Shown here in pieces: positions 1 through 7,996 of a stretch of 37,579 nucleotides of DNA. Position numbers and translations under genes: made by a program. Within the stretch, counting starts at the first letter, position 1. Each line of letters starts with the position of its first letter. The DNA comes from Staphylococcus simulans (lineage in GTDB: Bacteria > Bacillota > Bacilli > Staphylococcales > Staphylococcaceae): NCBI RefSeq assembly GCF_003043455.1, contig NZ_PZGG01000020.1, positions 1 through 37,579 on the forward strand. The letters run 5' to 3'. The notes beneath the pieces are model-generated. The model did no database searches and was not told the DNA's origin. It worked only from the letters and a program-made list of their open reading frames with translations.

Positions 1-19
1 GGGCAGGTGTATAGATGTC

Positions 20-481
20 GTGAAAAAAGAGCAATTTGAAACAAAAGTAAAAAAGCAACTTTGGTTCCTGAATAAGAAAGAAAAAGGTCAGTTGAACCAA
101 GTGTTAAATGATTTAGAAAACAATGAGACGAATTCATTAACTTATAAACAGCCTATCAAGTTTTCAAATCAATTTTTAAGAACGCATATCTTCAAACAGC
201 GTAACCAAGGCACAGCCTCACTCTTCTTAATTATTGTTGGAATGCTACTTATCAATGCATTATTACTGGGTTTGTTTTTATTTGGTTTATTAACGAGTTT
301 AAGTGTGGTTCAATATTTTGTGAACCCACAAGTTAACTTATCGTTTGTACAATTAGCTTTAATTCTGATTGGTGGTATTATATCGTTGATTGTCGCAAGT
401 ATTTTGATGAAAGTTGTCACAGCTTTCTTTACTAAAAAACTGTTGGAACATCGCTTTAATCAACGTCATGAAAAGTCATAA
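20..481 (+). CDS. Small two-helix membrane protein of unknown function
   Basis: 153 aa with a GTG start. The sequence just before it, ATGTCGTGA, puts a TGA stop over the GTG, so it is probably translationally coupled to an upstream gene lying outside the window. The N-terminal ~65 residues are charged and soluble-looking. Two hydrophobic stretches follow (about residues 68-97 and 110-136), then a basic tail. This layout, a short helical N-domain plus membrane helices, resembles HAAS/DUF1700-type proteins that usually sit directly after a PadR-family regulator. That assignment is inference only, because the upstream gene is not visible. Its last 26 nt overlap, tail to tail, with the end of the ComK-like gene on the other strand. 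Confidence 0.7.
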   Translation: MKKEQFETKVKKQLWFLNKKEKGQLNQVLNDLENNETNSLTYKQPIKFSNQFLRTHIFKQRNQGTASLFLIIVGMLLINALLLGLFLFGLLTSLSVVQYFVNPQVNLSFVQLALILIGGIISLIVASILMKVVTAFFTKKLLEHRFNQRHEKS

Positions 482-896
482 AATGTAAGAAGATACATTC
501 TAGCCATTTACGATGAACAAATGAATAATGTGCGTTTACGACTAAATGCACACCATTTTTAAAAATAAGTCTTGTCGCAAACCTTTCTTGTTTGAGACCG
601 ATTATCTCTAAACCATTTATAAAATGTTGTATTGATGCGCGTTTAGTTTGGATAGGAAATAAAATGGTTTGTTGATTTACGATTAATGGCAGGTGTTTAC
701 GAATATTGAGCATTTGTTTTAATTCATATGATGCATATTTATATTGAGTTGATTCACGTCTTAATAGTGCATTCATATATGATTTTAATGGTACTTTGGT
801 TAAGCCATGAAACATATTGTAAACACATTCGATTTGGAAAGTATGGTGTGGGTAAGAAGTGAAATATAAAATTCTAGGACGCTCACAAACAACCAT
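456..896 (-). CDS. ecfX: ComK-like protein, partner gene of sigS (ecfX position)
   Basis: 146 aa. Its ATG overlaps the sigS stop by one base (TAATG), and an AAAGGAGAG ribosome site lies inside the end of sigS, so the two genes are translated together. In S. aureus the gene after sigS is called ecfX and is described as a hypothetical protein that affects SigS. The sequence resembles the ComK competence regulator: compare LPLIVNQQTILFP here with the B. subtilis ComK segment around PPIMV...IFLFPT, followed by a similarly spaced block with F.NG and a C-terminal hydrophobic segment. It is shorter than B. subtilis ComK (192 aa), mainly at the two ends. DNA binding is expected from the family but not shown. 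Whether it equals one of the two known S. aureus ComK proteins cannot be settled from this window. Confidence 0.75.
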   Translation of the reverse strand: MVVCERPRILYFTSYPHHTFQIECVYNMFHGLTKVPLKSYMNALLRRESTQYKYASYELKQMLNIRKHLPLIVNQQTILFPIQTKRASIQHFINGLEIIGLKQERFATRLIFKNGVHLVVNAHYSFVHRKWLECIFLHFMTFHDVD

Positions 897-1393
897 TATG
901 ATATCTCTCCTTTAAGAAAGTGCTTTAATGGTGCAAGTTTATGTCGAACTTGCATTTGATACTTTCTGATTGTAGTCGCTGATTTCTTCATTAAAGCTTG
1001 AATTTCGAACTGCTTATAGCCGCATAATTTTAAATTCAACCACATACGTTCATAGTCATTAAGCAACAAATAATATTCAGAGGCGATCAACTGTGTTAGA
1101 TAACCGTAATCGCAATATTGATTCGGATCTTTAACCTCTGAGATGATTGCTTGATTACTTTCTTCCATTATCTTTCCTTTCTTTCTAAATAAATCGATAA
1201 GATAGTAGTTAAGCCTTTGAAATAAATAACCGCTCATGCTATTATGAATGGACGTATCAAATTGTCGTAATAATGACCACATCTTAATTGATAAAAGTTG
1301 GGCATATTCTTCAATATCATACTTAATATTATACTTTTTCAATAAAGCATAAATGATACCCTGGTGCCGAATGATTAATGTCTCTATATGCAT
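896..1393 (-). CDS. sigS: ECF-type RNA polymerase sigma factor SigS
   Basis: 165 aa. It matches S. aureus SigS closely as I remember it: an N-terminal KYNI.Y...EY.QLL.IKMW block, then LFQRLNYYLIDLFRK as the region-2 core helix, and a C-terminal region-4 helix-turn-helix around GYKQFEIQALMKKSATTIRKY. I chose the ATG at 1393 because the N-terminus then has the same length as S. aureus SigS. An open frame continues upstream to a TTG at 1528, but that extra part is hydrophobic and has no ribosome site. The chosen start also lacks a strong Shine-Dalgarno, so translation may be weak. SigS directs RNA polymerase to stress and virulence genes in S. aureus. No anti-sigma gene is visible; the co-transcribed partner is the ComK-like gene. 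Confidence 0.88.
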   Translation of the reverse strand: MHIETLIIRHQGIIYALLKKYNIKYDIEEYAQLLSIKMWSLLRQFDTSIHNSMSGYLFQRLNYYLIDLFRKKGKIMEESNQAIISEVKDPNQYCDYGYLTQLIASEYYLLLNDYERMWLNLKLCGYKQFEIQALMKKSATTIRKYQMQVRHKLAPLKHFLKGEIS

Positions 1394-1595
1394 CGTCACA
1401 CATTCAATCTTTGTACATAACATATTATTTCTGGTTGATTTGAGTTTAACGAAGCGGGTTAATTCTTTCATTTGCTTAATGTACAAAATAGGTGTTAAAT
1501 AGAAGGGTAGAATTAAATAATTTAACAAAATAAATTGTAGTTTTCGACATAATAAGCATGATTAAACATAATTTACTAATAGATGGGAGGATTCT

Positions 1596-1817
1596 ATGGA
1601 TTACGCACACTTGAATTTAGAACACTTTTTCGCACGCCATGATGAATTGGATATGATTAAAGATAGTTCAGATTTTGTAATGATTAATAATATGACAAAT
1701 GAAATGATGTATCGTGATGGCAAAATTGAAGGTACAATCGATTTGAACCGTTACTACTATAAGAATAGATCAGAAGCAGCTAGTTTTATTATTATGGAGT
1801 ATAAACGTCCAGAATAA
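1596..1817 (+). CDS. Small conserved-looking hypothetical protein
   Basis: 73 aa, ATG start with a good GGGAGG ribosome site 7 nt upstream, and a terminator directly after it, so it is a real single-gene unit. It is transcribed divergently from sigS. The protein is acidic in its first half (FFARHDELDMIKDSSDF), rich in Met and Asn in the middle (MINNMTNEMMYRDGK), and ends basic. It has no signal peptide or membrane helix. I do not recognise a domain, and function is unknown. Confidence 0.75.
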   Translation: MDYAHLNLEHFFARHDELDMIKDSSDFVMINNMTNEMMYRDGKIEGTIDLNRYYYKNRSEAASFIIMEYKRPE

Positions 1818-1839
1818 TTGTAAACTTAAGTCAGTATCT

Positions 1840-1888
1840 GCCTGTTTATTACAGAAGTGTCTGTAAATAAATAGGCTGTTTTTTTATT
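1840..1888 (+). terminator. Intrinsic terminator after the 73-aa gene
   Basis: A stem of about 15 bp (GCCTGTTTATTACAG with CTGTAAATAAATAGGC, one bulge), a 6-nt loop, then a run of Ts. Confidence 0.85.
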
Positions 1889-2025
1889 AATAAGCTGTTA
1901 TTTTGCACGAATCATGTACTGATGTTATAGAAATATTATTGAAAGAATACAGCAATATTACATTCTGACTTCAAACACATTCTATAGAAAAAGATATGAT
2001 AGAATGGTGGTTGGATAACTTTAAA

Positions 2026-2054
2026 TTGTGATACACTGCAAAAAGTGTTAAGAT
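2026..2054 (+). promoter_or_regulatory. Predicted SigA promoter of sagB
   Basis: TTGTGA and TAAGAT separated by exactly 17 nt. Transcription would start near 2061, giving a leader of about 157 nt before sagB. The DNA between the upstream terminator (1888) and this promoter is AT-rich, and I see nothing else in it apart from a weak 7-bp inverted repeat (1979-2005). Confidence 0.6.
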
Positions 2055-2081
2055 TTAGAATCAAAACGAAATAATTTATAA

Positions 2082-2184
2082 GTGTTATAAAACCGTAGGA
2101 ACTATGGGGATAGCTCGGTAGTAAAAAGAACAGTCATCATGAAAGCACCGAGAAGCTTTAACACCATTTTACATAGTGTTAAGC
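2082..2184 (+). ncRNA. Candidate structured 5' leader (cis-regulatory RNA) of sagB
   Basis: Three helices can form together. P1 pairs GTGTTA (2082-2087) with TAACAC (2159-2164). P2 is CCGTAG/CTATGG (2093-2098 with 2102-2107) closed by a GAA loop. P3 is CTCGGT/ACCGAG (2114-2119 with 2147-2152). The 3' strand of P1 can instead pair with GTGTTAAGC (2176-2184), giving a mutually exclusive hairpin, and its ACACC can also pair with GGTGT at the sagB ribosome site (2209-2213). This is riboswitch-like architecture. I cannot assign it to a known class. Confidence 0.45.
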
Positions 2185-2217
2185 AGTTCACTTTAACTTG
2201 ACCTAAGAGGTGTAATT

Positions 2218-3063
2218 ATGACGAAACACAAGAAAGGCTCTATCTTCGCAATTATAGGGCTGCTTGTTATTTTGGCTGCGACAGGTTATATTTTCTTTTC
2301 GATGATTTCTGATCAGATACTGTTCAAACATGTTAAAAAAGTAGAAACAGTAGAACATTTAGACGTAACTTTAAATCAAGCAGCTAAAAAACAAATTAAT
2401 AACTATACAAGCCAACAAGTTTCCGACAAAAATGATAGATGGCATGATGCAACAGGAACAGAAATCAAGCAAGCCATGGATAGTGAAAAGTTTATCGATG
2501 ACAAAACTCAAAAGTATCAATTCTTAGATTTATCAAAATATCAAGGTATCGATAAAAACAGAATCAAGCGTATGCTTGCTGACCGACCTACACTATTAGC
2601 ACATACTGAAGACTTTATTCATGCAGCTAAAAAACGACAAGTGAATGAAGTTTACTTAATTTCACATGCAATCTTGGAAACAGGCGCTGTAAAAAGTGAA
2701 TTATCAAAAGGTGTAGAAATTGACGGTAAAAAATATTATAACTTCTATGGTGTTGGTGCATTAGATGAAGACCCAATTAAAACGGGTGCTGAATATGCGA
2801 AAAAACACGGTTGGGATACACCAGAAAAAGCAATTGACGGCGGTGCAGAATTTATTCATAAGCACTTCTTATCTAACCCAGACCAAAATACGTTATATAG
2901 TATGAGATGGAATCCTAAAAATCCTGGTGAACATCAATATGCGACAGATATCAAATGGGCTGAAAGTAACGCTTCACTTATCGCAGATTTTTATAAAAAG
3001 ATAAATACTGAAGGTAAATACTACAAGTTATTTGTTTATAAAGATGACAAAGAACATCAATAA
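2218..3063 (+). CDS. sagB: Membrane-anchored N-acetylglucosaminidase SagB
   Basis: 281 aa, ATG with an AAGAGGTG ribosome site. One N-terminal membrane helix (about residues 9-30) anchors it, with the rest outside the cell. The glucosaminidase domain covers about residues 110-265 and carries the motif SHAILETG, with the catalytic glutamate at E154, followed by NFYGVGA. Length and sequence agree with S. aureus SagB. That enzyme cuts nascent glycan strands, working with the membrane protein SpdC/LyrA, and so sets glycan length and releases new peptidoglycan from the membrane. It is a single-gene unit with its own promoter, a long leader and a terminator. The leader suggests control after transcription starts. 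Confidence 0.92.
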   Translation: MTKHKKGSIFAIIGLLVILAATGYIFFSMISDQILFKHVKKVETVEHLDVTLNQAAKKQINNYTSQQVSDKNDRWHDATGTEIKQAMDSEKFIDDKTQKYQFLDLSKYQGIDKNRIKRMLADRPTLLAHTEDFIHAAKKRQVNEVYLISHAILETGAVKSELSKGVEIDGKKYYNFYGVGALDEDPIKTGAEYAKKHGWDTPEKAIDGGAEFIHKHFLSNPDQNTLYSMRWNPKNPGEHQYATDIKWAESNASLIADFYKKINTEGKYYKLFVYKDDKEHQ

Positions 3064-3084
3064 TAGTTCAATTTAATATATAGT

Positions 3085-3135
3085 TTAAAGCGAAATGATT
3101 AAATGATTGTGATTTAATTGTTTCGCTTTATTTTT
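3085..3135 (+). terminator. Intrinsic terminator after sagB
   Basis: Perfect 9-bp outer stem AAAGCGAAA/TTTCGCTTT (3087-3095, 3121-3129), extended inward by AT pairs, followed by ATTTTTG. Confidence 0.85.
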
Positions 3136-3203
3136 GTTTGTTGCATAATAGAGAGTGAAGCAATAACAGGGTAGTTATGAAGGAAGAGTAGGAGGTTATT
3201 TGT

Positions 3204-4688
3204 ATGCGTGTTGCAATAATCGGAATGGGCACTGCAGGTGTCAGCATTTTAAGACAATTAGAACAGCATCCATATTTTAAAGAACTAGACATTGATGTTT
3301 ACGATAATGCTAAAAATATGGGGCAAGGTGTACCATTTCAAAACGACAGCTCACAATTACTGATTAATTTACCAAGTAAAGACATGTCATTAAATTCTAA
3401 AGACCAAGAAGAGTTTTACCACTGGTATCAACAACAAAATGATTTTAAATTTGAAAATGCAACGTATTTACCACGATTTGTTTTCGGCCACTATATGAAG
3501 AGTTATCTCGATAAATTTAATGATATGTATAACAATATCCACATTATTACTGAAAAAGCGACTGAAATGTATATAGAAAAAGGTTTTGAAAAAGATGCAC
3601 ATATTCAATACTTTATTTGTACCAATCACGAACAAGAAGCATGCCGTCAATATGACTATGTTTTTCTGACTATTGGTACAATGTCTTATCATGACCCATA
3701 TCAATTGAAAGGTCTAAAAGGATTTATTAAATCACCTTATCCAACATATGAAACGTTAAATACAGTAGAAAGTACAGATGATATTGCAGTTATTGGAACG
3801 GGATTATCCAGTCTTGATGTTATTCGTTATGTGGTAAAGCATCATCCTAATTTACCGTTGACTGCGGTAAGTCGACGTGGAGAGTTGCCAAGTGTCAGAG
3901 GAGAAATGCCAGATATCACATTAAAGCATCTGACAAAAGATAACTTTAATGACATTATTAAATCTCATTTTGGTGTTGTTCCATTAGAGACCGCTATTCA
4001 TCTCTTTAAACAAGAGTGTGAGGATTTAAATATACCGCTTCAACAACTCATTGATAGAAAAGTCGGCGATCCAATCAAAGATTTAAAATATGATCTAGCG
4101 CATCCAGAAATATTAGGCGTATTCCAAAGTCTATTAGAAACAATTAAAGAAAATATGAACTGGATTTGGAATAGTTTAAGCAGCGAAGATCAAAGAGAGT
4201 TTATGAAACGCTATATGCCGATTTTAAAAGCAAATTCTAATCCGATGCCACCGCGTACAGCACGATTGCTCATAGAAGAGATTGAAGCAGGTCATTTATT
4301 AATTAAGAAGGACTTAGAAAAAGTCGTACAAGAAAATGATACATTCATATTTAAATATAAAGATTCCAATGAAACTGAGCAATATAACGTTGTCATTAAT
4401 GCAACTGGACCTAGAACACAATTAAAAGATTTAGATGAAGATGATTCATTCTTAATTGATATTGCGAACAGACAAATTGTGCAAGCACACCCAATGGGCG
4501 GTATTCAAATTGTGCCTGAAACGAATCAAGTGATCAGTCCAAGATATGGGACTTTGCCGCACTTAATTGCGATTGGTCAAATCACAAATGGAATTAACCA
4601 AGCTCGTAATGGTGTGAATATGATCGTGCGTCAATCAGTACAAGCCGTTAATAGTTTATATGAATTTCATTCTGAAAATAGAAGTTAA
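3204..4688 (+). CDS. FAD/NAD(P)-binding protein (FAD-NAD(P)-binding 9 type)
   Basis: 494 aa with a strong TAGGAGG ribosome site. The N-terminus MRVAIIGMGTAGVSIL is a Rossmann dinucleotide-binding fold with GxGxxG. A second nucleotide-binding segment, AVIGTGLSSLDVIR, lies around residues 198-211, and the C-terminal part contains INATGPRTQL, typical of flavin-dependent oxidoreductases. This is the architecture of the FAD-NAD(P)-binding family (PF13454 type), soluble and cytoplasmic. The substrate is unknown. No terminator follows it; the rib promoter begins 15 nt downstream, so some read-through into the FMN riboswitch is possible. A flavoprotein next to the riboflavin operon is suggestive, but I see no shared promoter. 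Confidence 0.8.
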   Translation: MRVAIIGMGTAGVSILRQLEQHPYFKELDIDVYDNAKNMGQGVPFQNDSSQLLINLPSKDMSLNSKDQEEFYHWYQQQNDFKFENATYLPRFVFGHYMKSYLDKFNDMYNNIHIITEKATEMYIEKGFEKDAHIQYFICTNHEQEACRQYDYVFLTIGTMSYHDPYQLKGLKGFIKSPYPTYETLNTVESTDDIAVIGTGLSSLDVIRYVVKHHPNLPLTAVSRRGELPSVRGEMPDITLKHLTKDNFNDIIKSHFGVVPLETAIHLFKQECEDLNIPLQQLIDRKVGDPIKDLKYDLAHPEILGVFQSLLETIKENMNWIWNSLSSEDQREFMKRYMPILKANSNPMPPRTARLLIEEIEAGHLLIKKDLEKVVQENDTFIFKYKDSNETEQYNVVINATGPRTQLKDLDEDDSFLIDIANRQIVQAHPMGGIQIVPETNQVISPRYGTLPHLIAIGQITNGINQARNGVNMIVRQSVQAVNSLYEFHSENRS

Positions 4689-4702
4689 TTAAGTAATATT
4701 TA

Positions 4703-4731
4703 TTGTCAGTTAATTTAAAATACGCTATGCT
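4703..4731 (+). promoter_or_regulatory. Predicted SigA promoter of the rib operon
   Basis: TTGTCA, a 17-nt spacer, then TATGCT. It lies about 50 nt upstream of the FMN riboswitch P1 helix. Confidence 0.7.
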
Positions 4732-4782
4732 TATTACATGAGCCAAGTTAGTGCTCAATTGATTCAGAAACAATTTCATAAT

Positions 4783-4915
4783 ATTCTTTCGGGGCAGGGT
4801 GCAATTCCCAACCGGCAGTAAAAACATAAGCCTGCGACCTGTACTCTATTGTAGAGTATGGCTGATCTAGTGTGAATCTAGAGCCGACAGTAAAAGTCTG
4901 GATGGGAGAAAGAAT
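4783..4915 (+). ncRNA. FMN riboswitch (RFN element)
   Basis: The closing helix is ATTCTTTC (4783-4790) with GAAAGAAT (4908-4915). Inside are the conserved RFN blocks: GGGGCAGGGTGCAATTCCC, ACCGGCAGTAAA, GCCTGCGACC, the variable arm TACTCTATTGTAGAGTA, and GAGCCGACAGTAAAAGTCTGGATGGGAGAA split around the last junction. It binds FMN and lowers rib operon expression when FMN is plentiful. Confidence 0.97.
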
Positions 4916-5024
4916 CAAGACGTCATTAAATATGATTTTTAAATTCGTATTTAAGTGAAGTCTAATTTGTGTTAGCAATTTTTAACATGGGTGGACTCTG
5001 TTTAAATACGATGATGATACATTT

Positions 5025-5061
5025 TTCCGTTGCCTCTTTATTTAGGCGACGGAATTTTTTA
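5025..5061 (+). terminator. Riboswitch-controlled terminator before ribD
   Basis: CCGTTGCC (5027-5034) pairs with GGCGACGG (5045-5052), followed by six Ts. It ends about 20 nt before the ribD start, the usual place for the FMN riboswitch expression platform. The stretch 4916-5024 presumably holds the antiterminator strand; I see no gene there. Confidence 0.85.
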
Positions 5062-5079
5062 TTTTAATGAGGTGATTGT

Positions 5080-6129
5080 TTGAATCGTTTTTTACAAAAT
5101 GCAATTGCATTAGCGAAAATGGCTGAAGGCCAAACAGGTGTGAATCCAGCTGTAGGCTCTGTCGTCGTTAAAGGTGGCAGAATTGTCGGTTTGGGTGCGC
5201 ATTTAAAACAAGGTGAACGTCATGCAGAAGTACAAGCATTAGATATGGCAGGTACGGATGCGAAAGGTGCAACAATATATGTGTCACTTGAACCTTGTAC
5301 ACACTTTGGCTCTACACCGCCTTGTGTTAATAAAATCATTGAAGCAGGTATTGCAAAAGTTGTATATGCGATGAAAGATATAACTTTAGATTCACCTGGT
5401 GATGCGATTTTAACTGAAGCAGGAATTGCGGTGGAATATCAGCATGACGCACAAGCAGAAGCGATGTATACAGATTTTTTCAAAGCTAAACAAGCACAAA
5501 TTCCTGAAGTAACTTTAAAGGTGAGTGTCAGTTTAGATGGTAAGCAAGCAACAGATTACGGTCAAAGTAAATGGATTACGAATCCAGGTGTGAAACAAGA
5601 TGTGTTTAAACAACGCGCGAGACATGATGCAATTCTTACTGGCGCCGGTACAGTGCAAGCTGACAATCCGAGTTTAACGGTAAGGTTAGAAGGAGAAAGA
5701 CAGCCTGTACGTGTGGTATTAGCAAGAAGCGGTCATTTGGATCTCACACAAACACTATTTACAGACCAACAGACTTCTGTGCTTGTGTATACAGAAAATA
5801 CAAAATTAAAAACACAAGAACATGAATCTAATGTTCAAATTATTGTATTAGATGATTGTTCTATTGAGACTATTTTAAAAGATTTATATCAAAGAGGTAT
5901 CGGCTCAGTATATGTAGAAGCCGGACCTAAAGTGACTTCACAATTTCTCCAATCACAGTGTGTACAAACACTGATTATTTACTACGCCCCGAAAGTAATT
6001 GGAGGTTCTGGCAAGTATCAGTTTTATCAAACTGATGACGTACTTCCATTAGCACAAATTCCTCAATTTGAAATTGACCATTCTGAAATCATCGATCAAA
6101 ATATCAAAGTTGTATTAAGAAAGAAGTGA
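5080..6129 (+). CDS. ribD: Bifunctional riboflavin deaminase/reductase RibD
   Basis: 349 aa, TTG start with GAGGTG upstream. The N-terminal deaminase domain has the zinc site H48-A-E50 and PCTHFGSTPPC (C73, C82). The C-terminal reductase domain (about residues 145-349) begins near VSLDGKQATDYGQSKWI and contains the NADPH-binding stretch HDAILTGAGTVQADNPSLT. The enzyme deaminates and then reduces the pyrimidine intermediate made from GTP in riboflavin synthesis. First gene of ribD-ribE-ribBA-ribH; only 4 nt separate it from ribE. Controlled by the FMN riboswitch upstream. Confidence 0.97.
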   Translation: MNRFLQNAIALAKMAEGQTGVNPAVGSVVVKGGRIVGLGAHLKQGERHAEVQALDMAGTDAKGATIYVSLEPCTHFGSTPPCVNKIIEAGIAKVVYAMKDITLDSPGDAILTEAGIAVEYQHDAQAEAMYTDFFKAKQAQIPEVTLKVSVSLDGKQATDYGQSKWITNPGVKQDVFKQRARHDAILTGAGTVQADNPSLTVRLEGERQPVRVVLARSGHLDLTQTLFTDQQTSVLVYTENTKLKTQEHESNVQIIVLDDCSIETILKDLYQRGIGSVYVEAGPKVTSQFLQSQCVQTLIIYYAPKVIGGSGKYQFYQTDDVLPLAQIPQFEIDHSEIIDQNIKVVLRKK

Positions 6130-6133
6130 TTTC

Positions 6134-6766
6134 ATGTTTACCGGTATTGTAGAAGAAGTCGGTACGGTTGATCGTCTTGTGACAGAACAAAATGTCATAA
6201 AGCTCTCTATCGCATGTCAAACGATTTTAGAAGATATGCATATCGGCGATTCAATCAGTGTCAATGGTGCATGTTTAACAGTAACTTCATTTAATGACAA
6301 ATCCTTTGATGTGAATGTTATCAAAGGTACTGAAAATAAAACATATCTCAATCAACTGACTAAAGGCAGCGCAGTCAATCTTGAACGTGCTATGCCGAGT
6401 CAGGGCCGATTTGGCGGTCATTTTGTATTAGGTCATGTAGATGAAGTCGGAAAAGTCCTAAAAATCCGACCATCTTCTAACTCAAATATTATGACTATTC
6501 AATGTCCTAAATCTATTACTGATCAAATGATTCAACAAGGTTCTATCACGGTTGATGGAACAAGTTTGACGATTTTCAGACTAGCAGAAGGCCAATTTGA
6601 TATTCACTTAATTCCTGAGACGAAACGCGCCACGATTTTAGGACAAAAACGTGTAGGTGATGCCGTACATTTAGAGGCGGATATGTTATTTAAATATGTA
6701 CAAAAAGCAATTTCAAATCAAAATACTGAATTAACGCCAGACAAATTAGCGCAATTCGGATTCTAA
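6134..6766 (+). CDS. ribE: Riboflavin synthase alpha subunit
   Basis: 210 aa. It opens with MFTGIVEEVGTV, the family signature, and has two internally similar lumazine-binding barrels: about residues 1-97 (SISVNGACLTVTSF) and 98-195 (SITVDGTSLTIFRL). FGGHFVLGHVD at the junction is also typical. It converts two 6,7-dimethyl-8-ribityllumazine molecules into riboflavin and the recycled pyrimidine. It lies tightly between ribD and ribBA in the rib operon. Some annotations use ribC for this gene. Confidence 0.96.
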   Translation: MFTGIVEEVGTVDRLVTEQNVIKLSIACQTILEDMHIGDSISVNGACLTVTSFNDKSFDVNVIKGTENKTYLNQLTKGSAVNLERAMPSQGRFGGHFVLGHVDEVGKVLKIRPSSNSNIMTIQCPKSITDQMIQQGSITVDGTSLTIFRLAEGQFDIHLIPETKRATILGQKRVGDAVHLEADMLFKYVQKAISNQNTELTPDKLAQFGF

Positions 6767-6781
6767 GAGGAGTGTTCAGAA

Positions 6782-7963
6782 ATGCAATTTGATGATATTG
6801 AAAGTGCAGTTGAAGCACTAAAACAAGGTGAAAGTATTATTGTTGTGGATAATGAAGACCGAGAAAATGAAGGTGACTTGGTTGCTGTGACAGAATTGAT
6901 GAATGACAATACAGTCAATTTTATGGCAAGAGAAGCACGTGGTTTGATTTGTGCGCCGCTTGCACCTTCTATTGCACGCTCATTAAATTTGGAACCAATG
7001 GTTAAAGATAACAGTGACGCATTTGGAACAGCATTTACTGAAAGTGTTGATCATGTCGATACAACAACAGGTATCAGTGCTGCTGAGAGAATGTTGACTG
7101 CGAAAGCTTTGATTAATGATGAGAGTACAAGTGCGGATTTCAATCGACCAGGTCACTTATTTCCCTTGATTGCGAGAATCGGCGGGGTGCTGGTACGTCC
7201 AGGGCATACTGAAGCGGCTGTGGATTTAGCAAGCATGACTGGCTCAAAACCTGCAGGTTTAATTTGTGAAATTATGAATGAAGACGGCACGATGGCTAAA
7301 GGTGAGCAGCTTCAAGCATTTAAAGAAAAACATCAATTAAAAATGATTACAATCGAGTCTTTAATTCATTACCGTAAATTGCATGAACAGCATATGCATG
7401 CAAAGGCTAAAGTTAAACTACCGACAGATTTCGGTACATTTGATATGTATGGATTTGAATCCGATTATTCTCATGATGAAATTGTAGCGATTGTAAAGGG
7501 TGATATCCATAACGTCGAAAATGTACGTATTCATTCTTCTTGTCTCACTGGTGATATATTCCATAGCCAACGTTGTGACTGTGGTGCTCAATTAGAAGCG
7601 GCTATGAAATACATCGACGAACATGACGGTATGGTGATTTATTTACCTCAAGAAGGTCGAGGCATTGGTTTGATTAATAAGCTGAAAGCCTATGAACTGA
7701 TTGAACAAGGACACGATACTGTCACTGCAAATTTAGCTTTAGGTTTCGAAGAAGATTTACGAGATTATTATCATGCTGCTGAAATTCTGAAACATTTCGG
7801 TATTGAAAAAGTAAATCTCTTAAGTAACAACCCAGAAAAATTTAAAGGACTAAAACATTATGGTATTGAAGTTGAAAAACGTATTGAATTGATAGTACCT
7901 GAATGTAGTCATAACCATGATTATATGCAGACGAAAAAAGTGAAAATGGGTCACATGATTTAA
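6782..7963 (+). CDS. ribBA: 3,4-DHBP synthase / GTP cyclohydrolase II fusion RibBA
   Basis: 393 aa with an AGAGGAG ribosome site. The N-terminal half (about 1-200) is DHBP synthase, with the acidic DNEDRENEGD motif at 23-32 and RPGHLFPL near 122. The C-terminal half is GTP cyclohydrolase II, with zinc cysteines C254, C265 and C267 in SSCLTGDIFHSQRCDCG and the catalytic EGRGIGL near 291. It supplies both precursors of riboflavin: the four-carbon unit from ribulose 5-phosphate and the pyrimidine from GTP. No active-site residue looks changed. Third gene of the rib operon, with 33 nt before ribH. Confidence 0.97.
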   Translation: MQFDDIESAVEALKQGESIIVVDNEDRENEGDLVAVTELMNDNTVNFMAREARGLICAPLAPSIARSLNLEPMVKDNSDAFGTAFTESVDHVDTTTGISAAERMLTAKALINDESTSADFNRPGHLFPLIARIGGVLVRPGHTEAAVDLASMTGSKPAGLICEIMNEDGTMAKGEQLQAFKEKHQLKMITIESLIHYRKLHEQHMHAKAKVKLPTDFGTFDMYGFESDYSHDEIVAIVKGDIHNVENVRIHSSCLTGDIFHSQRCDCGAQLEAAMKYIDEHDGMVIYLPQEGRGIGLINKLKAYELIEQGHDTVTANLALGFEEDLRDYYHAAEILKHFGIEKVNLLSNNPEKFKGLKHYGIEVEKRIELIVPECSHNHDYMQTKKVKMGHMI

Positions 7964-7996
7964 ATAAATTTTAACGATATTATTGGAGGAATTAAC

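Noticed and set aside
1394..1528. N-terminal extension of the sigma factor to a TTG at 1528
   Set aside because: No ribosome site, hydrophobic sequence, and the shorter form matches the length of S. aureus SigS.
2093..2165. Resemblance of the sagB leader to the ydaO/yuaA (c-di-AMP) riboswitch: GGAAC, GGGG and GCACCGA...AGC blocks
   Set aside because: In ydaO the GGAACC and GGGG blocks are separated by a hairpin loop and followed by GAATC; here the spacing is too short and the 3' block is altered. The link with a wall hydrolase is attractive, but I cannot support the class without a covariance-model search.
4748..4978. Minus-strand open frame of 76 aa
   Set aside because: It lies entirely over the FMN riboswitch; the RNA explains the sequence.
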